Assembly: GCF_013201975.1 (NCBI RefSeq)
Contig: NZ_CP053845.1
Coordinates: 372,001-436,000 of the forward strand
DNA length: 64,000 nt
Direction: 5' to 3'
From: Campylobacter sp. CCUG 57310
GTDB taxonomy: Bacteria > Campylobacterota > Campylobacteria > Campylobacterales > Campylobacteraceae
The translations under genes and the position numbers were made by a program. Shown in pieces: positions 43,606 to 52,563 of the stretch. How positions within the stretch are numbered: the first letter of the stretch is position 1; every line of letters starts with the position of its first letter. Below the pieces are notes generated by a model, which was given only the letters and a program-made list of their open reading frames with translations, did no database searches and had not been told where the DNA came from.

Positions 43606-44373
43606 TTGAGAAAAATAGCGCTATTTTTAATGCTTTGTCTAGCCTTATTTGCTTCACAAGATTATGCTAAACTTGAGAGAAAATGCGATAAAAACGATGC
43701 TAAAGCTTGTTTGAAGCTTGCTTTAAATTTAGAGATGAATGAAATAAACGAAGAGAGGATTTTAACGCTTCTTAAGAAGTCTTGCGCGCTTGATAATGCG
43801 CAGGGCTGTTCGTATGCGGGGGTTGTGTATTCTTTAAAATCAACACCCGATCACGCCAAAGCAAGCTTTTATATGCACAAGGCTTGCGATATGAATTTAG
43901 GCGACGGGTGCTGGAATTTGGGGTATTTGTACTCTTACGGGCTTGGCGTTAAGAAGGACGAAAACAGAGCTTTTGAGCTTTATAAGAGATCTTGCGAGCT
44001 ACGATACGGTGTGGGATGCGAAGCCTTAGCTCTTGCGTATAAAGATAAAAAAGACGAGGCCAATTATTTTAAATACCTAAATTTAGCTTGCCAAAACGGA
44101 CATGTAGATAGCTGCTCAAACATCGGCTATATGTATGAGCGAGGAAGCGGTGCTCAGTTTAATCTGCTTGAGGCGATGAAATTTTACGATATGGCTTGCA
44201 AGGGCGAAGATCAGCTTGCTTGCTATGCGCTTGGGTATATCTACGAAAAAGGAGCCGAAGGTATAGTAGCCAAGCCTAAAGAGGCTCTAAGGCTTTATGA
44301 AAGAGCATGCGAGCTTGGCGAGAAGCATTCTTGCGATGAGGCTAAAAGACTAAAAGATAGCCGAATAAAATAA
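43606..44373 (+). CDS. Exported cysteine-rich Sel1-repeat protein (TTG start)
   Basis: A 255-residue Hcp/Sel1-like protein starting at TTG 43606 after AAGGATGAAA. Signal peptide MRKIALFLMLCLALFAS; then paired-cysteine repeats CALDNAQGC, CDMNLGDGC, CELRYGVGC, CQNGHVDSC, CKGEDQLAC, CELGEKHSC. An N-terminal CDKNDAKAC opens the series. The likely function is an extracytoplasmic protein-interaction scaffold. It is the third such protein in the window and shares TTG initiation with the one at 32709. Confidence 0.85.
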   Translation: MRKIALFLMLCLALFASQDYAKLERKCDKNDAKACLKLALNLEMNEINEERILTLLKKSCALDNAQGCSYAGVVYSLKSTPDHAKASFYMHKACDMNLGDGCWNLGYLYSYGLGVKKDENRAFELYKRSCELRYGVGCEALALAYKDKKDEANYFKYLNLACQNGHVDSCSNIGYMYERGSGAQFNLLEAMKFYDMACKGEDQLACYALGYIYEKGAEGIVAKPKEALRLYERACELGEKHSCDEAKRLKDSRIK

Positions 44374-44452
44374 TTTGTCGTAGCGATTTTGACTTGAAAT
44401 TTTATATATTATCGCTATGAGATCTGTAAATTTAACGAAGTTGAGGTGATAA

Positions 44453-45313
44453 ATGAGATGGCAAGGCAGAAGACGAAGTTCAAATATCGAAGATAGAAGG
44501 GCAAGCGGTGGCGGTGTATCCATGGGGGCCCTTTTGCCGCTTGTTAGGTTTTTGCTCGGTTCAAATATCGGACGGGTTGTGCTTGCTATCGGTGTCGTGG
44601 CTTACTTCATGGGATTTAACCCGCTAGCCTTGCTTGAGCCAAGCGGAGCTTCCGTAAGCAAGAGCTTAAATGATCCAAATGAGAGTCAAAAGGTAGAATT
44701 TGTCTCTGCCGTTTTAGCCGAAACCGAGAGCGTGTGGAGTAAAATTTTTAGCGAGCATGGAGCAAGATACAAAGAGCCAAGCCTTGTTATTTTTAGAAAT
44801 TCCGTTTCTAGCAAATGCGGTTTTGCAAGCTCACAAGTTGGTCCGTTTTATTGTCCTGCCGATGAGAAGGTCTATCTTGATCTTAGCTTTTTTGACGAAC
44901 TTGCTAGCAAGCATAAGGCCGGCGGCGATTTTGCTCAGGCTTATGTCATAGCTCATGAAATAGGTCATCACGTCCAAAATATCACGGGCACTCTTGGCAA
45001 AATTCACAGCCTAAAAGCAAAAAGCAAGGATCTAAGCAAGCAAAACGCACTTTAGGTAAAAGTTGAGCTTCAAGCAGATTGTTATGCCGGAATTTGGGCT
45101 CATTATATGCAAAAGTATCAAATTTTAGATGACGGCGATATAGAAGAGGCGCTAAATGCCGCAAGCGCAATAGGCGATGATACTCTTCAGAAAAAATACC
45201 AAGGGCACGTGGTGCCTGACTCGTTTACGCACGGAAGCTCAAAACAAAGAATGCAGTGGTTTAAGAAAGGCTTTGAAGGCGGCAAGTTAAGCTCTTGCTC
45301 GTTTGAGATTTAG
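44453..45313 (+). pseudogene. YpfJ-type zinc metallopeptidase gene with in-frame TAG
   Basis: The full frame spans 286 codons plus stop, the usual YpfJ length. It opens with MRWQGRRRSSNIEDRR, has one membrane helix (~35-60), SQVGPFYCPADEKVYLDLSF and the zinc motif AHEIGHHVQ, and closes with [11 protein letters not shown] and [13 protein letters not shown]. At 45053-45055 a TAG interrupts between NAL and VKVELQADC. The homologous frame continues without shift, so a single substitution is the simplest cause. The truncated product (200 residues) keeps HEIGH but loses the third-ligand region ELQADC. Read-through or sequence error are alternatives. Confidence 0.75.
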
Positions 45314-45777
45314 TTTTCAAATGCGAACTTGCTTTTCTTTTCTTCGCAAGGCTCTTGGATAAGTAAATTTTTGATATTTGCAATCTCGCTTTCAAACTGC
45401 TTTTTATCGAATTTAAAGCTTATATCATAGATCCAGTCGCGTCTTTGTCTATTTTTAAAATCGCAAAGCATGACGCTATCTTCTTCAAATTTAAGCTTAG
45501 CTTCCAGATACCAGCACTCATACGTGCCGCACGGACAGCCTAGCAACACTACTTTCTCATCTAAATTTGCGTTAAGAAATAGCCTTTGAAAGTCGTATTT
45601 ATGAAGATAAGAGTATCCACCTGCTAAATTTTCATATCCTTCTCTGTTGGCAAATGGAATTTCATAGTTTTTTATTGTTTCAAGAAGATGTTTTTTGTTG
45701 ATTAGAATTGATACAACGTCATTTTGAACTCCTAAAGTAAAGTCAAATTTATCCAACTTAAACTCTATCGTGTCCAT
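45310..45777 (-). CDS. Unknown cytoplasmic protein
   Basis: A 155-residue protein that I do not recognise. It has no signal peptide; the middle holds [17 protein letters not shown] with three closely spaced cysteines, and the C-terminus is charged. Predicted mixed alpha/beta ([34 protein letters not shown]). The 3' end overlaps the convergent ypfJ-like gene by four bases. It is followed upstream on the same strand by a small membrane protein gene at 45789-46139, 11 bases away, and they may be cotranscribed. Confidence 0.7.
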   Translation of the reverse strand: MDTIEFKLDKFDFTLGVQNDVVSILINKKHLLETIKNYEIPFANREGYENLAGGYSYLHKYDFQRLFLNANLDEKVVLLGCPCGTYECWYLEAKLKFEEDSVMLCDFKNRQRRDWIYDISFKFDKKQFESEIANIKNLLIQEPCEEKKSKFAFEN

Positions 45778-45788
45778 TTTATCTTACT

Positions 45789-46139
45789 TTATCTCCTAAA
45801 TTTATTATCTCTGAAATAATACCAAAAAAATAAAGATATGAAGAAGAAAAACAAGATATTTGGGGTTAAAATTGATTTAGGAGGCAAAATAAAGACGAAA
45901 TTTAGCTTGTCCCACTCATCAAGCTCTAAGACTTTGCTTGCTTGCGGCGTTATAATGTGAGAAAATATTAAAATTCCAAGACAAAACAGATATTCTTTTA
46001 AATTCCTATTTTTGTTAAGCCAAATTTTAATACAAATAATGATCGCGATAACGAGCAAGAAAACTCTTGCAAAGTAAAGCATATCAAGAAAAGATATCAT
46101 GCTTTGCGTTTTGATAAAAAGAAAATCAAGCTTTTCCAA
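45789..46139 (-). CDS. Small unknown membrane protein
   Basis: A 116-residue hydrophobic protein with three probable membrane helices (about residues 20-40, 48-66 and 92-110) and little else. Not recognised. Its C-terminus FFWYYFRDNKFRR is basic, fitting a cytoplasmic end. Eleven bases separate it from the downstream unknown gene on the same strand. No signal to connect it to rsfS-nadD, which end at a hairpin upstream. Confidence 0.6.
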   Translation of the reverse strand: MEKLDFLFIKTQSMISFLDMLYFARVFLLVIAIIICIKIWLNKNRNLKEYLFCLGILIFSHIITPQASKVLELDEWDKLNFVFILPPKSILTPNILFFFFISLFFWYYFRDNKFRR

Positions 46140-46163
46140 AATTCGCTTCTTTTATCTATTTTA

Positions 46164-46208
46164 CTTGCACGGCGATCAGGCAAAAGCTAAATTTCAAAGC
46201 CGTGCAAG
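46164..46208 (-). terminator. Hairpin after rsfS
   Basis: CTTGCACGGC at 46164-46173 is perfectly mirrored by GCCGTGCAAG at 46199-46208 across a 25-base loop; on the minus strand TAAAATAG follows. It probably ends the nadD-rsfS transcript, though the loop is large. Confidence 0.5.
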
Positions 46209-46228
46209 CTTGACAGAGCTAAATTTAT

Positions 46229-46555
46229 CTACTCTCTTTGCTCTTTTAGCTTTGCTAAAAACTCTTCGATGTTATATTTGGCTCGGTGCTCAGGGCTTAG
46301 CAAGTGTACTAAGATATCGCCAAGATCGATTACAACCCAATCAGGAGAGCTTTCAATGCCCAAAAATTCTTCGCCATAAGGCTTAAGTCCTATTTTAAGA
46401 TCGTCCGTTAAGGCATAAGCGTGCCTTTCGCCCATCGTCGTTGCGATAACTACGAATTTAACGAAATAATCACGATCTCTCATATCAAAAACTTCTATCG
46501 CTTCAGCCTTTTTCTCATCCAGAATTTTTACTATTTTGTCGATTCTTTCTTGCAT
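46229..46555 (-). CDS. rsfS: Ribosome silencing factor RsfS
   Basis: A 108-residue RsfS/Iojap protein that binds ribosomal protein L14 and blocks subunit joining in starvation. Family features are EVFDMRDRDYFVKFVVIATT, the HAYALTDDLK helix, SSPDWVVIDLGDILVHLLSP and a terminal YNIEEF segment. It overlaps nadD by 25 bases in another frame, the usual nadD-rsfS pairing. In the RDYFVKFVVIATT segment the more common D of this strand-turn is varied. Confidence 0.92.
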   Translation of the reverse strand: MQERIDKIVKILDEKKAEAIEVFDMRDRDYFVKFVVIATTMGERHAYALTDDLKIGLKPYGEEFLGIESSPDWVVIDLGDILVHLLSPEHRAKYNIEEFLAKLKEQRE

Positions 46556-47091
46556 TTTAATCCTTGGTAAAATTTTATAACTTCATCTTTGATTTTTTCA
46601 GGCAGTCCCTCTTGCGCTAGATCTGCTCGTATCTGCGAAGAGGAGATATCAACGTGCATATTCATCTTGTGAAGTATCTTTGGAATCTCAATTTTATCGC
46701 GCTGGGCGATAACAAATTCCACTAGCTCTTTAAGTCTATCTATATCGTGCCATTTGTGTAAATTTTCAAGGTGATCAGCGCCTATTAGCAGATAAAATTT
46801 CTTGATATCATAAATTTCATAAAGATGCAAAACACTCTCTATCGTAGGCACGGGGCGGTTTTGATCTATCTCGAATTTGCTTATCTCAACGCCTTTTAAA
46901 TCACCCCAAATTTCACTGATCCACTTGAATCTAAGCTCGGGCGGAGCGGAAAATTCACTCTTAAAAGGGCTTATGTATGTAGGCATAATGATAAGTTTAT
47001 CTATATCAAGACTCTTTAAAGCACTCTTTACTATCGTATCGTGCCCCAAATGCGGCGGATCAAAGCTTCCGCCGAAAAATGCCAACTTCAT
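46531..47091 (-). CDS. nadD: Nicotinate-nucleotide adenylyltransferase
   Basis: Adenylylates nicotinate mononucleotide in NAD synthesis. The 186-residue protein starts MKLAFFGGSFDPPHLGH with the nucleotidyltransferase GGSFDPPHLGH motif and ends with ISSSQIRADLAQEGLPE (ISSS-IR motif). The start at 47091 is set by the motif and family length; an upstream ATG at 47133 adds a basic stretch of 14 residues that is not part of the fold. Convergent-free, head-to-head with gap. Confidence 0.93.
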   Translation of the reverse strand: MKLAFFGGSFDPPHLGHDTIVKSALKSLDIDKLIIMPTYISPFKSEFSAPPELRFKWISEIWGDLKGVEISKFEIDQNRPVPTIESVLHLYEIYDIKKFYLLIGADHLENLHKWHDIDRLKELVEFVIAQRDKIEIPKILHKMNMHVDISSSQIRADLAQEGLPEKIKDEVIKFYQGLKCKKESTK

Positions 47092-47246
47092 CTTGCGCCT
47101 TAACCTCTTAAATTTAAAAGCAAAGCTTATCAAAAATGAGGTAAAAACGAGTTGAAAGATGAGCCTTAAGCAAAAATTCCCGTGATAAAGCAGGGTTAAA
47201 GTTCTTTATGTGTAAAATTTTGGCAAATTTATACTAAGGAACACAT

Positions 47247-48245
47247 ATGGTTAAAATTGCGATCAACGGTTTTGGAAGAATCGGAAGGTGTGCCGCTCGC
47301 ATAATCTTACAGCGCGATGATGTGGAACTAGTCGCTATAAACGACACGGCAAAAAGAGATATGACAAGATATCTGCTTAAATACGACACCGTGCATGGGG
47401 AATTTAAGCAAGATGTAAAAGTGCTTAGTGATGATTATATCGAAGTAAACGGTAAAAAAATTAGAGTTTTTTCAACAAGAGACGCAAATGAGCTTGATTT
47501 TGCCGGTTGCGGGGCTGATGTGGTTCTTGAATGTACGGGAGCTTATCTAACTACCGAAAAATGCGAGCCTTATCTTAAAAACGGCATTAAAAAAGTTATC
47601 ATGAGTGCACCCGCTAAGGATGATACGCCTACATACGTTATAGGCGTAAATGAAAGCGAATACAAAGGCGAAGCCGTCATCTCAAACGCAAGCTGCACGA
47701 CAAACTGCCTTGGACCTGTCGCAAAAGTGCTTGATGACGTATTTGGCATCAAAAAGGGTCTTATGACTACGATTCACGCCTACACCCACGGGCAAAGCTT
47801 GGTTGATGTAAAAGCAAAAGATTTTAGACGCTCTCGCGCTGCGGCTTTAAATATCGGACCTACTACAACCGGAGCCGCAAAAGCCATAAGCAAAGTGCTT
47901 CCTCAGCTTAAAGGCAAGATGCACGGACAAAGCGTTAGGGTGCCTGTTGCTAACGTGTCTATGGTTGATTTAACCGTGGTTTTGGATAAAGAAGTAAGCG
48001 TAGAAGATGTAAATAACGCCTTTAGAAACGCCGCAAATGGCGCTATGAAGGGAATTTTACTCGTAGATGACGATCAGAGAGTATCAAGCGACTTTATGAC
48101 TTCAAGCTATAGCTCTATCGTTGCAAGCGATATTACGCAAGTTATTTGCGGTGACATGGTAAAGGTTATGGCTTGGTATGACAACGAGTGGGGCTACTCC
48201 GAGCGCCTTGTGGATATGGCTGTTCATGCTATGAAAAAGGCTTAA
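47247..48245 (+). CDS. gap: Glyceraldehyde-3-phosphate dehydrogenase
   Basis: Interconverts glyceraldehyde-3-phosphate and 1,3-bisphosphoglycerate with NAD. The 332-residue enzyme has the NAD fold start [13 protein letters not shown], catalytic Cys in [16 protein letters not shown], and the [13 protein letters not shown] end. The order gap-pgk-tpiA forms a glycolytic/gluconeogenic operon; Campylobacter mostly use it in the biosynthetic direction, which is general knowledge, not read here. AAGGAACACAT precedes the ATG. Confidence 0.96.
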   Translation: MVKIAINGFGRIGRCAARIILQRDDVELVAINDTAKRDMTRYLLKYDTVHGEFKQDVKVLSDDYIEVNGKKIRVFSTRDANELDFAGCGADVVLECTGAYLTTEKCEPYLKNGIKKVIMSAPAKDDTPTYVIGVNESEYKGEAVISNASCTTNCLGPVAKVLDDVFGIKKGLMTTIHAYTHGQSLVDVKAKDFRRSRAAALNIGPTTTGAAKAISKVLPQLKGKMHGQSVRVPVANVSMVDLTVVLDKEVSVEDVNNAFRNAANGAMKGILLVDDDQRVSSDFMTSSYSSIVASDITQVICGDMVKVMAWYDNEWGYSERLVDMAVHAMKKA

Positions 48246-48247
48246 AG

Positions 48248-49453
48248 ATGAGCGATATATTATCGATAAACGATCTTGAGCTTAACGGTAAAAAAGTCTT
48301 TATAAGGTGCGATTTTAACGTCCCTATGGACGAATTTTTAAACATAACCGACGATAGGAGAATTCGCTCCGCAATTCCTACCATAAGATACTGCCTTGAT
48401 CACGGCTGCTCTATCGTTTTAGCAAGCCATCTTGGTCGCCCGAAAAGCGGCTTTGAAGAGAAATTTTCGCTTAAAAATGTAGCTAAAAGGCTTTCTCGCC
48501 TTCTTGATAGGGATGTGAAATTTGCAAGCGATGTGATCGGTGAAGACGCTAAAAGCAAGGCCGAGAATCTAAAAAGCGGTGAAATTTTGATGATTGAAAA
48601 TTTGCGCTTTGAAAAGGGCGAAACTAAAAACGACCAGACTCTTGCCGGAGAACTTGCAAAATTTGGTGAATTTTACGTAAATGACGCATTTGGTGTATGC
48701 CACAGAGCTCATGCTTCTGTTGAAGCGATAACTAAATTTTATGACGATAACCACAAAGCTGCCGGATTTTTACTTCAAAAAGAGATAAATTTCGCTCAAA
48801 ATTTGATAAAACATCCTTCACGTCCGTTTGTAGCCGTTGTGGGCGGTTCAAAAGTAAGCGGCAAGCTTCAAGCGCTTCATAATCTACTTCCGCGTGTTGA
48901 TAAGCTAATAATCGGCGGCGGAATGGCTTTTACTTTCTTAAAAGCTCTTGGCGAAAATATCGGAAATTCGCTTCTTGAAGAAGATCTTATAGAGGACGCA
49001 AAAGAAATTTTAAAAAAGGGAAAAGAGCTTGGAGTTAAAATTTACTTGCCTGTTGATGTGGTGGCGGCTCAGACATTTTCACAAGACAGTGCCGTCAAAT
49101 ACGTGCCTGCTCAAGAAATTCCAAGCGGCTGGATGGGGCTTGATATAGGACCTGCCTCAACGAGGCTTTTTAAAGAGGTGTTAGCCGATGCTCAAACTAT
49201 CTGGTGGAACGGTCCTATGGGTGTTTTTGAGATGGATAAATTTAGCAAAGGAAGCATCAAGATGAGCCACGCGATCGTAGAGACTCATGCCACTACGGTT
49301 GTAGGAGGCGGAGATACCGCCGATGTAGTCGAGCGTGCGGGCAATGCCGATGAGATGACCTTTATCTCAACGGGTGGCGGAGCTAGCCTTGAGCTAATCG
49401 AAGGCAAAGAGCTTCCTGGCATAAAACCTCTTAGAAAGGCGCGTGAATCGTGA
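48248..49453 (+). CDS. pgk: Phosphoglycerate kinase
   Basis: Transfers phosphate from 1,3-bisphosphoglycerate to ADP. The 401-residue enzyme shows [12 protein letters not shown], the LASHLGRPK and [14 protein letters not shown]-domain motifs, [10 protein letters not shown] and the C-domain nucleotide loop GGGDTADV. The start at 48248 lies three bases after gap; an ATG at 48188 lies inside gap and is rejected. The stop overlaps tpiA (GTGA). Confidence 0.96.
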   Translation: MSDILSINDLELNGKKVFIRCDFNVPMDEFLNITDDRRIRSAIPTIRYCLDHGCSIVLASHLGRPKSGFEEKFSLKNVAKRLSRLLDRDVKFASDVIGEDAKSKAENLKSGEILMIENLRFEKGETKNDQTLAGELAKFGEFYVNDAFGVCHRAHASVEAITKFYDDNHKAAGFLLQKEINFAQNLIKHPSRPFVAVVGGSKVSGKLQALHNLLPRVDKLIIGGGMAFTFLKALGENIGNSLLEEDLIEDAKEILKKGKELGVKIYLPVDVVAAQTFSQDSAVKYVPAQEIPSGWMGLDIGPASTRLFKEVLADAQTIWWNGPMGVFEMDKFSKGSIKMSHAIVETHATTVVGGGDTADVVERAGNADEMTFISTGGGASLELIEGKELPGIKPLRKARES

Positions 49454-50136
49454 AATTCGCAGCAAATTTAAAATGCAATCACACAAGGGCTAGCTTTAAG
49501 CAGTATGCTCAAATTTTAGATGAAAATTTAAGCTCAAGCGACGATGTGGTAGTATTTGCACCATTTACCGCTTTTGAGGATGAAAAGCATAAATTTACTC
49601 TTGGCGCGCAAAATTTCTATCCGTGTGAAAACGGAGCATTTACGGGCGAGATCGGCAAGGCGATGCTTGATGAATTTAGCATTAATTGCGTTCTCATCGG
49701 GCACTCTGAAAGGCGCGAGGTGCTTGGTGAGTGCGAAGAGATGCTAAAAGCGAAATTTGAATTTGCGGTAAAAAACGGCTGGCATATAGTTTATTGCATA
49801 GGCGAGAGCCTAGAGATAAACGAGGCGGGCGGCACAAAGGAATTTTTAAAAAAACAGCTTGAAAATATCGATTTAGGCTACTTGAATTTGACTATAGCTT
49901 ACGAGCCGATCTGGGCCATAGGCACGGGCAAGAGCGCTACAAACGAGCAGATAGCTGAAATTTTAGATTTCTTATCTACTTTAACGACTGCACCTTTGCT
50001 TTACGGTGGAAGCGTGAATGCTAAAAATATCGCCCAGATCGCACAAATCAAAAGCTGCAAAGGGGTTTTGGTAGGTACTGCAAGCTGGGATGCGCATAAT
50101 TTTTTAAATTTAATAAAAGCTTTATCTCGCGAGTAA
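49450..50136 (+). CDS. tpiA: Triosephosphate isomerase
   Basis: Interconverts dihydroxyacetone phosphate and glyceraldehyde-3-phosphate. At 228 residues it is the short epsilonproteobacterial form (about 250 elsewhere). N-terminal Asn-Lys site appears as [10 protein letters not shown], the catalytic His in [10 protein letters not shown], the catalytic Glu in [15 protein letters not shown] and loop 8 as [13 protein letters not shown] start overlapping pgk by four bases. Confidence 0.95.
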   Translation: MKFAANLKCNHTRASFKQYAQILDENLSSSDDVVVFAPFTAFEDEKHKFTLGAQNFYPCENGAFTGEIGKAMLDEFSINCVLIGHSERREVLGECEEMLKAKFEFAVKNGWHIVYCIGESLEINEAGGTKEFLKKQLENIDLGYLNLTIAYEPIWAIGTGKSATNEQIAEILDFLSTLTTAPLLYGGSVNAKNIAQIAQIKSCKGVLVGTASWDAHNFLNLIKALSRE

Positions 50137-50257
50137 ATTTGAATGAATTTGCCGAAATTTAGACCAACTTTGAGTGCGCTAAATTTAGCTTTAAAATATT
50201 CAAATTTATTTCGTGATGATTATAACTTGTTGGATAATGTTAAATTTTATAATTTAA

Positions 50258-51100
<843 letters not shown>

Positions 51101-51117
51101 ATTTTTAAGGAGGCGAT

Positions 51118-52161
51118 ATGCAAGAGCTTAAAAAAGATATGGCGCTTCTCTTTACGCCGTTTAAGATCGGTGATGTAGAGATAAAAAATCGCATAGTTAT
51201 GCCACCTATGTGCATGTATAAGGCAAAAGATGACAACGGAATGCCAAGGTGCTTTCACAAGCTTCACTATGCGGCGCGTTCGCTTGGCGGAGTAGGGCTT
51301 ATCATCGTTGAGGCGACTGCCGTTGAACCAAGAGGAAGGATAACGCATAATGACCTTGGTCTGTGGAGCGATGAGCAGATAGAAGATCACGCAAAACTTG
51401 TTAAAGAGTGCGTCAAATACGGATCTAAAATGGCTATCCAGCTAGCTCACGCAGGCAGAAAGAGCGAGTGTAATAGCGAGCCGATCGCTCCAAGTGAGAT
51501 TAAATTTAGCGACAGATATAAAACTCCAAAAGAGATGAGTTTGGATGATGTAAATTTGATTAAGACTAAATTCATAGAAGCTGCCGCTAGAGCCCAAAAA
51601 GCGGGATATGAGATCATCGAAATTCACGCTGCACACGGATATCTCATAAGCGAATTCCTGTCGCCAAATATCAATAAAAGAAGTGATGATTACGGTGGAA
51701 ACTTTGAAAACCGCACAAGGCTTTTAAGAGAAATTTTAACCGAAGTAAAAGCGGCTGTGAGTATCCCGGTAGGAGTTAGGATAAGCGCACATAGCTTTGT
51801 AAATGGCGACTGGAGTATAGAAGATAGCGTTACTTTGGCGCGCGAGCTTGAAAATTTAGGAGTGGCGTTTATACATGTTTCTTCAGGCGGATTTTTTGAA
51901 AAAGTTGATTTTATGCCTCGCCTTGTGCCGTTATATCAGTGCTCTTATGCAAAAGCCATTAAAAAAGCTGTAAATATACCTGTTATAGCCGTTGGACTCA
52001 TAACTACCGCTAGTGAAGGCGAAGCCTTGCTTCTTGGCGATGTATGTGACGGAGTTGCTTACGGAAGAGAGCTGCTTAGAAATCCGAATTTTTCGCAGCT
52101 TGCAATGAGCGAGCTAGGTGTAACAGACCTCGTAGAAAAGCCTTATAAAAGAGCATTTTGA
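51118..52161 (+). CDS. Old-yellow-enzyme family NADH:flavin oxidoreductase (YqjM-like)
   Basis: A 347-residue FMN TIM-barrel oxidoreductase with the YqjM-type start (LFTPFKIGDVEIKNRIVMPP, MCMY), EATAVEPRGRI, QLAHAGRKSE with the substrate-binding His pair region, EIHAAHGYLISEFLSP and the C-terminal FMN-phosphate site (IAVGLITTASEGE, YGRELLRNPNF). Such enzymes reduce activated C=C bonds of electrophiles; the physiological substrate here is unknown. AAGGAGGCGAT is a near-perfect ribosome binding site. A terminator follows. Confidence 0.9.
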   Translation: MQELKKDMALLFTPFKIGDVEIKNRIVMPPMCMYKAKDDNGMPRCFHKLHYAARSLGGVGLIIVEATAVEPRGRITHNDLGLWSDEQIEDHAKLVKECVKYGSKMAIQLAHAGRKSECNSEPIAPSEIKFSDRYKTPKEMSLDDVNLIKTKFIEAAARAQKAGYEIIEIHAAHGYLISEFLSPNINKRSDDYGGNFENRTRLLREILTEVKAAVSIPVGVRISAHSFVNGDWSIEDSVTLARELENLGVAFIHVSSGGFFEKVDFMPRLVPLYQCSYAKAIKKAVNIPVIAVGLITTASEGEALLLGDVCDGVAYGRELLRNPNFSQLAMSELGVTDLVEKPYKRAF

Positions 52162-52165
52162 TAAA

Positions 52166-52200
52166 TTTATCCGCTTAGATAGTTTAAGCGGATAAAATAT
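52166..52200 (+). terminator. Terminator after the OYE-like gene
   Basis: TTTATCCGCTTA at 52166-52177 pairs perfectly with TAAGCGGATAAA at 52185-52196 around a seven-base loop, followed by A+T-rich ATATATTT. Confidence 0.8.
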
Positions 52201-52275
52201 ATTTAATACTTAAGATATTTTTTAAAATTTTTAATAATAGAAATTATCATTTTAATTTACTTAAAGGCTAAATGC

Positions 52276-52304
52276 AATATAATAACGAAATCGGTTATTA
52301 TATT
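52276..52304. promoter_or_regulatory. Perfect dyad overlapping the feoAB -10 box
   Basis: AATATAATAAC at 52276-52286 is mirrored by GTTATTATATT at 52294-52304 around GAAATCG. The left arm contains TATAAT (52278-52283), which is placed as a -10 hexamer for feoA. A repressor or Fur dimer bound there would block transcription. A second A+T-rich stretch resembling a Fur box, AATAGAAATTATCATTTT, lies about 35 bases upstream. Confidence 0.55.
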
Positions 52305-52316
52305 TAAGGATACTTG

Positions 52317-52556
52317 ATGAACCTTAGTCTTATAAGTTCAGGCAAAAAATGCAAAATAACAAAATTAAATGCCACGGGAAAGCTCTTACAAAAGCTCTTA
52401 GATATGGGATTTGTTATAGGCGCTACTATAGAAGTCATAAGAGAAGCGCCGCTTTATGATCCCGTAGAGCTTAAAATTCATAATTACTTAATATCACTTA
52501 GAAAAAGCGAAGCGGAGCTTATTGAAGTAGAAGAGCTCCTAAAAGAAAGCGCATAG
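52317..52556 (+). CDS. feoA: Ferrous iron transport protein FeoA
   Basis: A 79-residue SH3-like cytoplasmic protein that supports FeoB. Features: ISSGKKCKITKLNATGKL, LLDMGFVIGATIEVIREAPL, DPVELKIHNYLISLRKSEA. ATG 52317 is preferred over a TTG three bases before it because AAGGA lies at the right distance. feoB begins seven bases downstream. A palindrome and probable Fur-type element sit in the promoter. Confidence 0.93.
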   Translation: MNLSLISSGKKCKITKLNATGKLLQKLLDMGFVIGATIEVIREAPLYDPVELKIHNYLISLRKSEAELIEVEELLKESA

Positions 52557-52563
52557 GTGTAAC

